Source: Gluconacetobacter azotocaptans (GTDB taxonomy: Bacteria; Pseudomonadota; Alphaproteobacteria; Acetobacterales; Acetobacteraceae). Taken from it: a DNA stretch of 64,000 bases. A program made the position numbers and the translations under genes. Under the pieces are notes generated by a model, which ran no database searches, was not told the DNA's origin, and worked only from the letters and a program-made list of their open reading frames with translations. This document shows positions 1-8,690 of this stretch, one piece after another; positions within the stretch are counted from its first letter, which is position 1, and every line of letters starts with the position of its first letter. The stretch covers positions 248,001-312,000 of the forward strand of contig NZ_JABEQF010000006.1 of assembly GCF_014174355.1 (NCBI RefSeq), given 5' to 3'.

Positions 1-1200
1 ACCGCCATGGAGGAGGTCGCGACGATCCTGGGCGGATCGGGCAATATGGAGGAGGCGCTGCTGAACCTGACGCGCCGGGTCAAGCCGCGCTTCATCGGAA
101 TCGCCTCGACCGCCCTGGTCGAGACGCGGGGCGAGGATTATGCGGGCGACCTGAAGCTGATCATGGATCGCCAGCCCGAGCTTGCGCATACGCGGGTCGT
201 GTTCGCCTCGACGCCCGATTATGCGGGCGCGCTGGAGGATGGGTGGGCCAGGGCGGTCAGCGCCGTCATCTCGTCCGTCGTTCTGCCGTGGTCGCCCGCC
301 GTCACGTCGTTCCGCCAGGTTAATATCCTGCCTGGCGTGCATCAGACGCCCGCCGATATCGAGGCGCTGAAGGACATGGTCGAGAGTTTCGGCCTGTACC
401 CCGTCGTCCTGCCCGACGTGTCCGGATCGCTGGACGGCCATGTCGCCGATGCCTGGATTCCCACGACGATGGGCGGGGCGCGGCTGGAAGAAATCGAACA
501 GATGGCGCGGGCCACGCATACCATCGCCATCGGCGAACATATGCGTGCGCCGGCCGAACTGCTGGGCAGCCTGACCGGCGTGCCGCTGACCGTGTTTCCG
601 ACGTTGACCGGTCTTGCCCCGTGCGACCGGCTGGTCGCGTTGCTGTCGCGCCTGTCGGGCAACGCGGTCCCCGGCCGGTATCGTCGGGAACGCAGCCAGC
701 TTGTCGATGCGATGCTGGACGGACATTTTCATTTCGGCGGCCGCAGGATTGCCATCGGCGCCGACCCCGACCTGCTGTTCGCGCTGTCGCATTTCTTTGC
801 CGGAATGGGGGCGGAGATCGTGGCGGCGGTCGCTTCGACGGGCAATTCGCCCAGTCTGGACGCCATTCCGGCCGAGACGGTCATGATCGGCGACCTGACG
901 GACCTGGAAGACGCGGCGCGCGCGCAGGGTGCGGACGTGCTGGTGACGCACAGCCATGGGCGGCAGGCGGCGCATCGGCTGGACATCCCGCTGATACGCG
1001 TGGGGTTTCCAATTTTCGACCGGCTGGGCACCGCCCATACGCTGTCGGTCGGCTATCGCGGCACGCGGGATCTGATTTTCCGTGTGGCCAATCTGTTCAT
1101 GGGGCAGATGCACGATCATGTACCGGCGGATTTCGCCGACGTGCTGCCCGCCCCGATTGTGGAAGAGAGCAGCCATGTCAGTCCGCCTGCAACTCATTGA
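1..1200 (+). CDS. nifN: NifN, FeMo-cofactor scaffold subunit (5' end missing)
   Basis: NifN pairs with NifE to form the scaffold on which the NifB cofactor is matured to FeMo-co. The frame is open from base 1 without a start, so the gene begins upstream of the window. About 399 codons remain; NifN proteins are usually around 440-470 residues, so some 50-70 N-terminal residues are missing. Segments such as LPDVSGSLDGH and GLAPCDRLVALL, and the nitrogenase component 1 fold-type sequence, fit NifN rather than NifK. The TGA stop lies inside nifX, which starts 26 bp earlier, so the two are probably translationally coupled. The following genes (nifX, DUF269, DUF683, ferredoxin, nifQ) support the call. 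Confidence 0.93.
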   Translation, partial: TAMEEVATILGGSGNMEEALLNLTRRVKPRFIGIASTALVETRGEDYAGDLKLIMDRQPELAHTRVVFASTPDYAGALEDGWARAVSAVISSVVLPWSPAVTSFRQVNILPGVHQTPADIEALKDMVESFGLYPVVLPDVSGSLDGHVADAWIPTTMGGARLEEIEQMARATHTIAIGEHMRAPAELLGSLTGVPLTVFPTLTGLAPCDRLVALLSRLSGNAVPGRYRRERSQLVDAMLDGHFHFGGRRIAIGADPDLLFALSHFFAGMGAEIVAAVASTGNSPSLDAIPAETVMIGDLTDLEDAARAQGADVLVTHSHGRQAAHRLDIPLIRVGFPIFDRLGTAHTLSVGYRGTRDLIFRVANLFMGQMHDHVPADFADVLPAPIVEESSHVSPPATH

Positions 1201-1660
1201 ACCCGAAACCGGAGGGGACAAGGCGGATGCGCCGAAGGTGAAGCTGCGCATCGCCGTGGCCACGCAGGACATGAAGTCGATGAACGCGCATTTCGGCTCG
1301 GCCCTGCGGTTTGCGGTCTGGGATGTCACCCCGACCGATGCCCAGTTCGTCGAAGCGGTGGGCTTCGACGACGTATCGGATGAATCGGGCGCGCATCAGA
1401 CGGATGTCGACGACAGGATCGGCCCGAAGGTGGATGCCCTGGCCGGGTGCAATCTGCTGTTCGTTCTTGCGATCGGCGGCCCCGCGGCGGCCAAGGTCGT
1501 GCGCGCGCAGATCCATCCGGTCAAGCTGTCCGCGCCCGAGACCATCGCCTCGGTCGTGGCGCGGGTGCAGGCGATGATGGTCGGCAATCCGCCGCCGTGG
1601 CTGCGCAAGGTCATGGGGGTGCGCACCCGTTCGATGGATTTTCTGGATGAGGAGGACTGA
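1175..1660 (+). CDS. nifX: NifX, FeMo-cofactor precursor carrier
   Basis: NifX binds NifB-co and the VK cluster and passes them to or from NifEN during FeMo-co assembly. The 161-residue protein has the NifX/NifB-C-terminal type fold sequence, beginning KLRIAVATQDMKSMNAHFGSA, with the conserved HFG motif, and ends in a NifX-like PPPWLRKVMG segment. I chose the ATG at 1175, preceded by GGAAGAG; the open frame extends further upstream, but that part lies within nifN and does not resemble NifX. It overlaps nifN by 26 bp and is followed after 2 bp by the next gene, so it belongs to the same operon. Confidence 0.92.
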   Translation: MSVRLQLIEPETGGDKADAPKVKLRIAVATQDMKSMNAHFGSALRFAVWDVTPTDAQFVEAVGFDDVSDESGAHQTDVDDRIGPKVDALAGCNLLFVLAIGGPAAAKVVRAQIHPVKLSAPETIASVVARVQAMMVGNPPPWLRKVMGVRTRSMDFLDEED

Positions 1661-1662
1661 GA

Positions 1663-2130
1663 ATGTTTGATACCCTGGCAACTGCCGAAACCGACCCGAT
1701 GGACTCGCCCTTCGTCCGGGCGCTGATCAGCCGGATCCGGGCCGACGACATGTACGGCGCGTGGGAAAACAAGAAGGACAGCGCCCTTCTGCGGGACTAT
1801 ATCGTCACGAAGGAGGAACGCCGGGCCATTCCCATGATCGGCGATCCCGACCCCGATACGCTGTCGCGTGTCGAGCATTTCTATCAGGCGGTCGGCCTGG
1901 CGGTGGAACAGGTCACGGGCCTGATGGCGTCGCCGATGATGAAGATGAGTCATGAGGGGTTCGGCCGCGTGATGCTGACCAGCGGAAAGCTGGTCGTCTA
2001 TTCCAGGACACTGCGCGACATGCACCGCTTCGGCTTCGAGGACCATGCGGCGCTGGCGCGCGAGGGCATGAAGGCGGTACAGGCCGCCGTCGCGGCTATC
2101 GAGGAATTTCCGGAAGTGGCGCGGGCATAG
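1663..2130 (+). CDS. NifX-associated nitrogen fixation protein (DUF269)
   Basis: This 155-residue protein matches the NifX-associated family (DUF269) found directly after nifX in many diazotrophs. Its biochemical role is not settled; it is presumed to help in cofactor assembly. Visible family features are the N-terminal SPFVRALISRIRADDMYG segment, a central TKEERRAIPMIGDPDP stretch, and a C-terminal helix rich in alanine and glutamate. The ATG at 1663 follows an AGGAGG ribosome-binding site that lies in the end of nifX. Spacing to nifX is 2 bp and to the next gene 12 bp, so it is an internal operon gene. Confidence 0.9.
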   Translation: MFDTLATAETDPMDSPFVRALISRIRADDMYGAWENKKDSALLRDYIVTKEERRAIPMIGDPDPDTLSRVEHFYQAVGLAVEQVTGLMASPMMKMSHEGFGRVMLTSGKLVVYSRTLRDMHRFGFEDHAALAREGMKAVQAAVAAIEEFPEVARA

Positions 2131-2142
2131 GGGGCATATTCC

Positions 2143-2352
2143 ATGGGCGATATCGAAACGCTCAAGGCCGAGTTGAAGAAACTGTCGGCACGGGCGACCA
2201 AGGCGAAGATGGACCTGCACGACCTGTCCGAAGACCTGCCGGTGAACTGGCAGTCGATCACGGAGGTCGCGGCGCGCGCGCAGGCGGCCTACGCCGAACT
2301 GACGGAAAAGCGCGAGGCCCTCAAGGTGCTCGAAGAACGGGTGGAGCATTAG
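2143..2352 (+). CDS. Small nif-associated protein (CCE_0567/DUF683 family)
   Basis: This 69-residue, all-helical protein belongs to the small DUF683-type family that sits between the NifX-associated gene and the ferredoxin gene in many nif clusters. The sequence is charged and heptad-like (LKAELKKLSARATKAKMDL) and ends in a second helix, so a helical hairpin or coiled coil is likely. No catalytic motif or cysteine is visible. The known family is linked to nitrogenase cofactor work only by gene context. It is followed after 3 bp by the ferredoxin gene. Confidence 0.86.
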   Translation: MGDIETLKAELKKLSARATKAKMDLHDLSEDLPVNWQSITEVAARAQAAYAELTEKREALKVLEERVEH

Positions 2353-2355
2353 GAC

Positions 2356-2640
2356 ATGACGGCGGTAACGCGCGACGGACGAAACTGGACCCCCGATTAC
2401 CTGCTGGCCATCGACGCCACGGTCTGCATCGGGTGCGGCCGGTGTTACAAGGTGTGCGGGCGGGGCGTCATGACGCTGCGTGGTGTGGACGAGGACGGCA
2501 ACCTGGTCGATGCCGACGACGATGACGATGGTGATATCGATCGGCAGGTCATGGCGATGGCCGACGCGGGCGCGTGCGTCGGATGCGGCGCCTGCGCGCG
2601 GGTCTGCCCCACCAACTGCCAGACGCACGGCGCCGCCTGA
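2356..2640 (+). CDS. fdxB: Nif-specific ferredoxin III (2x[4Fe-4S])
   Basis: A 94-residue bacterial-type ferredoxin of the nif-specific class III. Two cluster-binding motifs are visible: CIGCGRCYKVC near residue 25 and CVGCGACARVC near residue 74. They are separated by an acidic linker with a run of five aspartates. Such ferredoxins are thought to donate electrons during cofactor assembly or to nitrogenase. The gene is in the nifN-nifX operon, 3 bp after the DUF683 gene and 33 bp before nifQ. The position between nifX-type genes and nifQ is typical of the nif ferredoxin called FdxB or FdxN in different genera, so the symbol is slightly uncertain. Confidence 0.9.
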   Translation: MTAVTRDGRNWTPDYLLAIDATVCIGCGRCYKVCGRGVMTLRGVDEDGNLVDADDDDDGDIDRQVMAMADAGACVGCGACARVCPTNCQTHGAA

Positions 2641-2673
2641 ACACGGGCGACAGACAGACGGGGGGAAGGGATC

Positions 2674-3285
2674 ATGGAAGCGGCGGACGTACATGCCTGG
2701 CTGATGGCCGGGGGAAACGGCGGGATCTGCGACAGGTTCGATGCGCATGTCTTCGCCTCGATCCTGTCGATCGGCCTGTGCGAATCCAGTCGGCGCGCCT
2801 GCCCGGTTCCCGATACGGTGGGGCTGGACGGCGACACGCTGGTGGAGGTCGCCGCCCGCATCTTTCCGCATGCGTCGTCGCTGTTCGGGCGTCTGGCCGG
2901 GCTTGCGGGACCCGATTGCGGCGAGGACGAGCAATGTCTGCGCGACCTGCTGCGCAATTGCACCACCGAGGGGTCGACGACGGAATTCTGGCTGGCGGAC
3001 ATGATGGCGCGGCGTGCGATGGCGCCCAATCATCTGTGGCAGGATCTGGGCCTGCGGGGCCGGCGTGAATTGTCCTGGATCATGGAGCGGCATTTCGAAC
3101 CCATCGCACGGCGCAACACCGCCGACATGAAATGGAAGAAATTCCTGTTCAGGACCATCTGCCGTGACGAGGGGTTCCGCCTCTGCACGGTACCTGTCTG
3201 CGACGAATGCGACGATTTCGACGCGTGCTTTGGCGACGAAAGCGGCGAAAGCCTGCTGGCGCGGGTCCGCCGCGACACCCACTGA
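2674..3285 (+). CDS. nifQ: NifQ, molybdenum donor for FeMo-co
   Basis: NifQ carries a Mo-Fe-S cluster and delivers molybdenum to the NifEN/NifH complex. The 203-residue protein has the diagnostic C-terminal cysteine motif C-x4-C-x2-C-x5-C (CTVPVCDECDDFDACFG) and, before it, the conserved helix with RWKKF-like residues (MKWKKFLFRTIC). Length is normal for the family. The start ATG at 2674 follows a GGGGGAAGGG stretch. It is the last gene of the nifN-nifQ group: a perfect GC hairpin and then a new sigma-54 promoter follow. Confidence 0.92.
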   Translation: MEAADVHAWLMAGGNGGICDRFDAHVFASILSIGLCESSRRACPVPDTVGLDGDTLVEVAARIFPHASSLFGRLAGLAGPDCGEDEQCLRDLLRNCTTEGSTTEFWLADMMARRAMAPNHLWQDLGLRGRRELSWIMERHFEPIARRNTADMKWKKFLFRTICRDEGFRLCTVPVCDECDDFDACFGDESGESLLARVRRDTH

Positions 3286-3316
3286 CCTTCCGGGGCGACA
3301 ATACAGCGCTGACGCA

Positions 3317-3338
3317 CCCGGCGGGTAGCCCCGCCGGG
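3317..3338 (+). terminator. GC-rich hairpin after nifQ
   Basis: A perfect 9-bp inverted repeat (CCCGGCGGG, loop TAGC, CCCGCCGGG) lies 31 bp past the nifQ stop. There is no T-run after it, so it is not a canonical intrinsic terminator, but its place between the end of one nif operon and the promoter of the next fits a transcript end or an RNA-stabilising stem. Confidence 0.5.
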
Positions 3339-3363
3339 GCGTTCGTGCGCCTGTGGGGTCATA

Positions 3364-3379
3364 TGTCGCATATGCGCCA
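3364..3379 (+). promoter_or_regulatory. Degenerate NifA upstream activator site
   Basis: TGT-N10-CCA, one base off the NifA consensus TGT-N10-ACA. The ten inner bases (CGCATATGCG) form a perfect palindrome. It is centred about 93 bp upstream of the -24 element at 3464, within the usual distance for NifA sites. No perfect TGT-N10-ACA was found between 3286 and 3463, so this is the best candidate there. Confidence 0.45.
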
Positions 3380-3463
3380 TCGCCGGCGTCCGGAAGGTGA
3401 CAACGGTGCCGCCGGATTATGGAGCGGTTGCGCAATAAAATACCTTTGATGGCCACGGGCCCC

Positions 3464-3479
3464 TGGCACGGTGCTTGCG
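3464..3479 (+). promoter_or_regulatory. Sigma-54 (-24/-12) promoter of iscA-nifUSVW
   Basis: TGGCACGGTGCTTGCG matches the RpoN consensus TGGCACG-N4-TTGC, with exactly 10 bp between the invariant GG (3465-3466) and GC (3477-3478). Transcription would begin around 3490, about 30 bp before the iscA-like start codon. It is the same sequence as the fixA promoter except for one base in the spacer. Confidence 0.88.
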
Positions 3480-3519
3480 TCCTGTTCCGACGGGATAACG
3501 GTATCGACGGGAGGTCGCA

Positions 3520-3840
3520 ATGATCCAGTTGACTGATACGGCCTGCGAGGCCGTCCGCTCGGCCATCGCCGGAGCGAAGACGCCGGTTGAGGGCATCCGC
3601 ATCATGGTCCAGTCGGGCGGATGTTCGGGATTCAAATACATGATGGGCCTGGTGGCCGCGCCCGAACCCGATGACATCATCGTCGAGTTCGACGGGGTGA
3701 AGGTGTTCGTGGATGCGGAAAGCGGTCCGCACCTCGACGGCACAACGGTCGATTTTGTCGTCAGCCTGGAGCAGTCCGGGTTTTCCTTCGACAACCCGAA
3801 CGCCGCCTCGAAATGCTCCTGTGGAAAGTCATTCAGTTGA
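3520..3840 (+). CDS. HesB/IscA-type Fe-S protein of the nif cluster
   Basis: A 106-residue A-type Fe-S carrier (HesB/IscA-nif). The three conserved cysteines are present: one in GGCSGFKY near residue 35 and two in the C-terminal CSCGKSF motif. Such proteins bind iron or Fe-S clusters and assist NifU/NifS; the nif-linked copy is usually dispensable. It is the first gene after a -24/-12 promoter and has a GGGAGG ribosome-binding site 5 bp before the ATG. It probably heads the iscA-nifUSVW transcript; nifU follows after 87 bp. Confidence 0.9.
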   Translation: MIQLTDTACEAVRSAIAGAKTPVEGIRIMVQSGGCSGFKYMMGLVAAPEPDDIIVEFDGVKVFVDAESGPHLDGTTVDFVVSLEQSGFSFDNPNAASKCSCGKSFS

Positions 3841-3927
3841 CGGCAGGGCGGGTCGCGGCGCGGGCGATGTAAAGCCCGACGATAGCGGGCGTTCAGGTTG
3901 GTTGGTTCGGTACAGGAGGCAGGGCAG

Positions 3928-4860
3928 ATGTGGGAATATTCGGAAAAGGTAAAGGATTACTTCTTCAACCCCAAGAACGCCGGCGTTCTGGAAGATGCCA
4001 GCGGCGTGGGCGAGGTCGGTGCGATTGCATGCGGCGACGCGCTGAAGCTGATGATCAAGGTCGACCCCGAGACCGACCGCATCACGGAAGCCAGGTTCCA
4101 GACCTTCGGATGCGGTTCTGCGATCGCGTCGTCTTCGGCGCTGACGGAAATCATCATCGGCAAGACGCTGGACGAGGCGCTTGCGATCACCAATCAGGAC
4201 ATCGCCGACTTCCTGGGCGGGCTGCCGCCGGAAAAGATGCATTGTTCCGTCATGGGGTATGAGGCCCTGCGATCGGCGATTGCGAATTATCGAGGTGAGG
4301 TCTGGGAAAACGACCACGAGGAAGGCGCGCTGCTGTGCAAGTGCTTCGGCGTGGACGAAGGCATGGTCGAGCGCGCGATCCGCAACAATGTGCTGACCAC
4401 CATGGAGCAGGTCGCCCATTTCACGAAGGCGACGGGCAGCTGCGGCACCTGCGTCGAAGGCATTGAGGAGGTGCTGGAACGCACCAATGCCGCGATGGTC
4501 GAGGCCGGGGAACTTGCCGCGTCACAGGCCTTCGTCGCCGGGGCGACACCCGTGGTGGGGCGGAAGGCGCCGCGCAGTTCGCCCGTCGTCGCGCCGGCAC
4601 CCCCGCCGGCCGCGAAAATGACGATGCTGCAGCGTATCAAGCTGATCGAGGCGGAGCTGGAGGCGCTGCGTCCCGCGCTGCAAAGTGACGGGGGAGACTG
4701 CGAACTTGTGGATGTGGAAGACAACAAGGTCATGGTGCGTCTGTCGGGCGCCTGCGTGAATTGCCAGCTTGCGTCCGTGACGGTGCAGGGCATCCAGAGC
4801 CGTCTTGCCGAACGGCTGGGCACGCCCGTGCGTGTCATTCCTGTTCCCTCCACGCATTGA
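3928..4860 (+). CDS. nifU: NifU, Fe-S cluster scaffold
   Basis: NifU is the scaffold on which NifS-derived sulfur and iron form clusters for nitrogenase. The 310-residue protein shows the full three-domain layout. The IscU-like N-terminal part has cysteines in [24 protein letters not shown] and [12 protein letters not shown]. The central [2Fe-2S] part has [10 protein letters not shown] and SCGTCVEG. The C-terminal Nfu domain carries the CVNC pair. A proline/alanine linker separates the last two. I chose the ATG at 3928, which follows AGGAGGCAGGG; an upstream TTG at 3898 extends the frame but has no such site. nifS follows after 9 bp. Confidence 0.95.
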   Translation: MWEYSEKVKDYFFNPKNAGVLEDASGVGEVGAIACGDALKLMIKVDPETDRITEARFQTFGCGSAIASSSALTEIIIGKTLDEALAITNQDIADFLGGLPPEKMHCSVMGYEALRSAIANYRGEVWENDHEEGALLCKCFGVDEGMVERAIRNNVLTTMEQVAHFTKATGSCGTCVEGIEEVLERTNAAMVEAGELAASQAFVAGATPVVGRKAPRSSPVVAPAPPPAAKMTMLQRIKLIEAELEALRPALQSDGGDCELVDVEDNKVMVRLSGACVNCQLASVTVQGIQSRLAERLGTPVRVIPVPSTH

Positions 4861-4869
4861 CAAGGGAGA

Positions 4870-6078
4870 ATGACGATGGATCCGGTCTACCTCGACAACA
4901 ATGCGACCACCCGCGTCGACGCGGCCGTCGTGTCCGCAATGCTGCCCTATTTCACCGAGCAGTTTGGTAACGCATCATCCATCCATGCCTTTGGCGCCGA
5001 GGTCGGCGCCGGGCTGCGCACCGCGCGCCGCCAGTTGCAGGCGCTGCTGGGCGCCGAATTCGATCATGAGATCGTCTATACCGGCGGCGGCACGGAATCC
5101 GACAACACGGCGATCCTGTCGGCGCTGGAAACCCGGAGTGGACGGAACGAGATCGTGACCAGCACGGTCGAGCATCCCGCCATCCTCAGCCTGTGCGCGT
5201 GGCTGGAAAAGACGCGGGGGGCCAAGGTACATTATATCGGCGTGGATGCGCGCGGGCGTCTGGACATCGATGCCTATCGCAAGGCGCTGGGCCCGCGCAC
5301 GGCCATCGCGTCGATCATGTGGGCGAATAACGAAACCGGCACGATCTTCCCCGTCGAAACGCTGGCCGCGCTGGCGCACGAGGCCGGGGCGCTGTTTCAT
5401 ACCGACGCGGTGCAGGCCGTCGGAAAAATCGCGATCGACCTGTCCGGTTCGGACATCGACATGCTGTCGCTGTCCGGACACAAGCTGCATGGGCCGAAGG
5501 GAATCGGCGCGCTGTATGTCCGTCGCGGCGTGCGCCTGCGCCCGCTGATCCGTGGCGGCCATCAGGAGCGGGGGCGGCGTGCGGGCACGGAAAACGCGCC
5601 GGGTATCGTCGGCCTTGGTGCGGCCGCCGCCCTGGCGCAGGAGCATATGGAGGAAGAAAATACGCGTGTGCGTGACCTGCGCGACCGGCTGGAGCGCGGG
5701 CTGGTCCAGCGCATCAGCCATGCCGTCGTCACGGGCGATATCGAAAACCGCCTGCCCAACACCGCCAATGTCGCGTTCGAATATATCGAGGGCGAGGCGA
5801 TCCTGCTGTTGCTGAACAAGGCCGGGATCGCCGCATCGTCGGGTTCGGCCTGCACGTCGGGCTCGCTTGAGCCGTCGCATGTGCTGCGCGCGATGAAGGT
5901 GCCCTATACGGCCGCGCACGGCGCGATCCGCTTTTCGTTCTCGCGCGAAAATACGGACGCGGATGTCGACAGGGTGCTGGAGGTCATGCCCGGCATCATC
6001 GCCCAGTTGCGCCAGATGTCGCCGTTCTGGGACGGCGAAAGCAAGACGAGGACCGCCTTTACCCCGACCTATGCGTGA
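4870..6078 (+). CDS. nifS: NifS cysteine desulfurase
   Basis: NifS is a PLP enzyme that removes sulfur from L-cysteine and passes the persulfide to NifU. The 402-residue protein has the N-terminal VYLDNNATTRVD motif, the PLP-binding lysine in SLSGHKLHGPKG (near residue 202), and the catalytic-cysteine loop SSGSACTSGSLEPSHVL near residue 325. Length is normal for the NifS/IscS class. The ATG at 4870 follows AAGGGAGA; a second ATG two codons later is also possible. It lies 9 bp after nifU, the usual nifUS pair. Confidence 0.95.
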   Translation: MTMDPVYLDNNATTRVDAAVVSAMLPYFTEQFGNASSIHAFGAEVGAGLRTARRQLQALLGAEFDHEIVYTGGGTESDNTAILSALETRSGRNEIVTSTVEHPAILSLCAWLEKTRGAKVHYIGVDARGRLDIDAYRKALGPRTAIASIMWANNETGTIFPVETLAALAHEAGALFHTDAVQAVGKIAIDLSGSDIDMLSLSGHKLHGPKGIGALYVRRGVRLRPLIRGGHQERGRRAGTENAPGIVGLGAAAALAQEHMEEENTRVRDLRDRLERGLVQRISHAVVTGDIENRLPNTANVAFEYIEGEAILLLLNKAGIAASSGSACTSGSLEPSHVLRAMKVPYTAAHGAIRFSFSRENTDADVDRVLEVMPGIIAQLRQMSPFWDGESKTRTAFTPTYA

Positions 6079-6114
6079 ACTCCGGCGGAATTTGCCTGGA
6101 ATGGAGGATCTGGC

Positions 6115-7302
6115 ATGTCCGAAGCCGCACGCCTGATCGTCAACGACACGACCCTGCGCGATGGCGAGCAGGCCCCCGGCGTTGCCTTTACGGTGGTCGA
6201 GAAGCTGGCCCTGGCGCGGATGCTCGATGACGCCGGTGTCGATGAGATCGAAGCCGGTGTCCCGGCGATGGGACCGGCCGAGGTCGAGACCATCGCCGAA
6301 ATCGGCCGGATCGTGACGCGCGCGCGCGTCATTCCCTGGTGCCGCATGACGCGCGCCGATGTCGATGTGGCGCTGAAGACCGGCCTGAAGACCGTGCATC
6401 TGTCCGTTTCGACCTCGCCGGCGCAGATCCAGGCAAAATATCGGACGTCGCCCGGCGCGGTCGTGAAGATGGCGGCCGGCGTGATTGCCTATGCCCGCGA
6501 CCGGGGACTGGACGTTTCGGTGGGGGGCGAGGATGCCAGCCGCGCCGTTCCGTCGTTTCTGGTCGATCTGCTGGGCGCCATCGGCAATGCGGAGGCGTTC
6601 AGGTTCCGCTTCGCGGATACGCTCGGCGTGCTGGACCCCTTCGCGACCTATGAGGCGATTGCGCGTCTTGTTCAGGCCGTTGACTTGGAGATCGAATTCC
6701 ACGGTCACGACGATCTGGGCCTGGCGACCGCCAATACGCTGGCGGCGATCCGCGCGGGTGCCAGCGGGGCCAGCGTGACGGTGCTGGGTCTGGGCGAGCG
6801 GGCGGGAAACGCGCCCCTTGAGGAGGTGGTGGTCGGCGCGCAACGCCTGCTGAGGCGGCAGACGGGGGTGCGTCTGCGATCTCTGCCGGGGCTTGCCCAT
6901 GCGGTGGCCGAGGCCACGGGCCGTGCCATCGGGCCGGACAAGTCGATCGTGGGCGAGGCCGTCTTCCGTCATGAATCCGGAATTCATGTATCGGGCCTGC
7001 TGCGCGACGCCGCGACCTACGAGGACCTGGATCCCGCATTGTTTGGCCGCCAGCGCGAAATCGTGTTCGGCCGCCATTCGGGGCGTGCCGCCATGAACCA
7101 TGCGCTGACGATGCTGGGGCTGGAGGCCGATGACGGATTCGTGGCCGATCTGCTGAATGCGGTGCGTCTGCGTGCGCTTCAGAACAAACGGACCGTCGGC
7201 CTGGATGAGGTCGGCGAACTGTATGCATCGTTGCGCCCGCGCCGGATCATGCCACGGAATGCAGGCAGTGTGTCGCCCGATATCACCACATCCTGTCGAT
7301 GA
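6115..7302 (+). CDS. nifV: NifV homocitrate synthase
   Basis: NifV condenses acetyl-CoA with 2-oxoglutarate to homocitrate, the organic ligand of FeMo-co. The 395-residue protein starts with the HMGL-type motif [13 protein letters not shown] and has the metal and substrate region [14 protein letters not shown], followed by [15 protein letters not shown]. The C-terminal part ([12 protein letters not shown]) is typical of the 2-isopropylmalate/homocitrate synthase family. It is the fourth gene of the iscA-nifUSVW unit, 36 bp after nifS and 10 bp before nifW; this context separates NifV from LeuA. Confidence 0.95.
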   Translation: MSEAARLIVNDTTLRDGEQAPGVAFTVVEKLALARMLDDAGVDEIEAGVPAMGPAEVETIAEIGRIVTRARVIPWCRMTRADVDVALKTGLKTVHLSVSTSPAQIQAKYRTSPGAVVKMAAGVIAYARDRGLDVSVGGEDASRAVPSFLVDLLGAIGNAEAFRFRFADTLGVLDPFATYEAIARLVQAVDLEIEFHGHDDLGLATANTLAAIRAGASGASVTVLGLGERAGNAPLEEVVVGAQRLLRRQTGVRLRSLPGLAHAVAEATGRAIGPDKSIVGEAVFRHESGIHVSGLLRDAATYEDLDPALFGRQREIVFGRHSGRAAMNHALTMLGLEADDGFVADLLNAVRLRALQNKRTVGLDEVGELYASLRPRRIMPRNAGSVSPDITTSCR

Positions 7303-7312
7303 GGAAACAGAC

Positions 7313-7648
7313 ATGACTGTTTTGGACGAACTGAAGCGGCTTGCCGCCGCCGAGGATTTCTTTCGCGTGCTGGGGGTGCCCTACGATCCGCAGGTGCTGA
7401 ACGTCGCACGCCTGCACATCCTGCGGCGCATGGGCGCCTACCTTGCCGACACCGCGGCGCAGGACGAGGGGGACGCGACACGGCAGCGCGAAATGTGCCG
7501 CGCCCAGTTGCAGCGTGCCTATGACGATTTCACGCGTTCGACCCCGATTTCCGAGCGTGTGTTCAAGGTGCACAAGGATGCGGTGCGGCCCGCCCATTCG
7601 GGATTTGTCGGCCTGTCGGAACTGACACAGCCGGGTGACGAGACCTGA
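7313..7648 (+). CDS. nifW: NifW nitrogenase-stabilising protein
   Basis: NifW associates with the MoFe protein and helps protect or stabilise it against oxygen. The 111-residue protein has normal family length and starts with the characteristic LDELKRLAAAEDFFRVLGVPYD segment in the first 30 residues; FTRSTPISERVFKVHKDA near the end is also family-like. The ATG at 7313 follows GAGGAAA. It ends the iscA-nifUSVW group; the NifA site of the next operon begins only 8 bp after its stop codon. Confidence 0.92.
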   Translation: MTVLDELKRLAAAEDFFRVLGVPYDPQVLNVARLHILRRMGAYLADTAAQDEGDATRQREMCRAQLQRAYDDFTRSTPISERVFKVHKDAVRPAHSGFVGLSELTQPGDET

Positions 7649-7655
7649 CCAAGCC

Positions 7656-7671
7656 TGTCGGCTTGCGGACA
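7656..7671 (+). promoter_or_regulatory. NifA upstream activator site for fixABCX
   Basis: A perfect TGT-N10-ACA (TGTCGGCTTGCGGACA), the consensus NifA-binding site. It is centred about 70 bp upstream of the -24 element of the fixA promoter. The surrounding bases extend the dyad (CCTGTC...GACAGG). Confidence 0.85.
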
Positions 7672-7732
7672 GGCGCATGGCGGCGTGCCCGTGGGTGCCG
7701 ATGGAACGCCGGGTTTCGGCCCTGGTGATGAC

Positions 7733-7748
7733 TGGCACGATGCTTGCG
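7733..7748 (+). promoter_or_regulatory. Sigma-54 (-24/-12) promoter of fixABCX
   Basis: TGGCACGATGCTTGCG matches the RpoN consensus, with 10 bp between GG (7734-7735) and GC (7746-7747). It lies about 75 bp upstream of the fixA start codon and downstream of a perfect NifA site, so fixABCX is expected to be expressed with the nif genes. Confidence 0.9.
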
Positions 7749-7822
7749 TTTGAGGAGGCAGGCCGAAATTGCCCCCGCAGGGCGTGCCATCGGAAGCAAA
7801 GCGCAATCGCGGAGCAGGAAGA

Positions 7823-8677
7823 ATGCGAATATTCGTGTGCATAAAACAGGTTCCCGACAGCGCGCAGATCCGCGTCCACCCGGTAACCAATACGATCATG
7901 CGCCAGGGCGTGCCCACGATCATCAATCCTTACGATCTGTTCGGTCTGGAAGAGGCGCTGCGCCTGCGCGATCGTTTCGGCGGCGAGGTCACGGTGATGA
8001 CCATGGGGCCGCCGATGGCCTCCGACAGTCTGCGCAAGGCGCTGACCTACGGCGCGGACCGGGCGGTGCTGCTGACCGACCGTTTCTTCGCCGGGTCGGA
8101 TACGCTGGCGACCAGCTATGCGCTGGCCAATCTGATTCAGAAGGCCTCCGACAACTGGGGAAAGCCGGACATCGTGTTCTGCGGCAAGCAGACCATCGAC
8201 GGCGACACGGCCCAGGTCGGCCCGGGCATCGCCCGCCGACTGGGGTTGACGCAATTGACCTATGTCTCGTCGATCGACGCGATCGATCCGTCGCATGGCA
8301 CCATCACGGTACGGCGGCGCGCCGACCATGGCGTGCAGGTCCTGCAGTCGCGGCTGCCCGCCATGATCACCATGATGGAAGGCAGCAACGAGATCCGGCG
8401 CGGCCGGATCGAGGACGCATTGCGCGCCGCCAGCGCCGAGGTCGTGCAGTGGAACGCGGCGGCGGCGGGCATCACCGATCTGGGTCATTGTGGGCTGCGG
8501 GGCTCGCCGACGGTGGTCAAGAAAGTCTTCGCCCCGCCCTCGCGCGAGGAAAAGGCGACGCTGGTGGGCGAGGGGGCGGCAAACCCCACCGCGGTCGCGA
8601 ACGACCTGATTACGCAGATATTCGCCCGCCAGCCCGTGCTGGAAGGCGATCTGATGCACGCAGCAGCCAGGCATTGA
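7823..8677 (+). CDS. fixA: FixA, electron-transfer flavoprotein beta subunit
   Basis: FixA and FixB form the ETF-like part of the electron-bifurcating FixABCX complex, which uses NADH to reduce quinone and a low-potential ferredoxin or flavodoxin for nitrogenase. The 284-residue protein starts [18 protein letters not shown], typical of FixA, and has the ETF-beta segment [17 protein letters not shown] near residue 120. The ATG at 7823 has a GCAGGAAG ribosome-binding site; the frame is open back to 7769 but without such a site. The sigma-54 promoter and NifA site lie just upstream. Confidence 0.95.
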   Translation: MRIFVCIKQVPDSAQIRVHPVTNTIMRQGVPTIINPYDLFGLEEALRLRDRFGGEVTVMTMGPPMASDSLRKALTYGADRAVLLTDRFFAGSDTLATSYALANLIQKASDNWGKPDIVFCGKQTIDGDTAQVGPGIARRLGLTQLTYVSSIDAIDPSHGTITVRRRADHGVQVLQSRLPAMITMMEGSNEIRRGRIEDALRAASAEVVQWNAAAAGITDLGHCGLRGSPTVVKKVFAPPSREEKATLVGEGAANPTAVANDLITQIFARQPVLEGDLMHAAARH

Positions 8678-8690
8678 GGAGCAAGGCGTC

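Noticed and set aside
1396-3732. A 778-codon open frame on the minus strand opposite nifX to iscA
   Set aside because: It lies opposite several well-supported nif genes; its translation is rich in R, H, Q and D repeats and has no domain. It is a shadow of high-GC coding sequence.
4975-7314. A 779-codon open frame on the minus strand opposite nifS and nifV
   Set aside because: Same reason: it mirrors the third-position GC of nifS/nifV and resembles no protein.
7656-7675. The CCTGTC/GACAGG dyad after nifW as a terminator
   Set aside because: It fits the NifA consensus TGT-N10-ACA exactly at the correct distance from the -24/-12 promoter, and has no T-run, so it is called an activator site.
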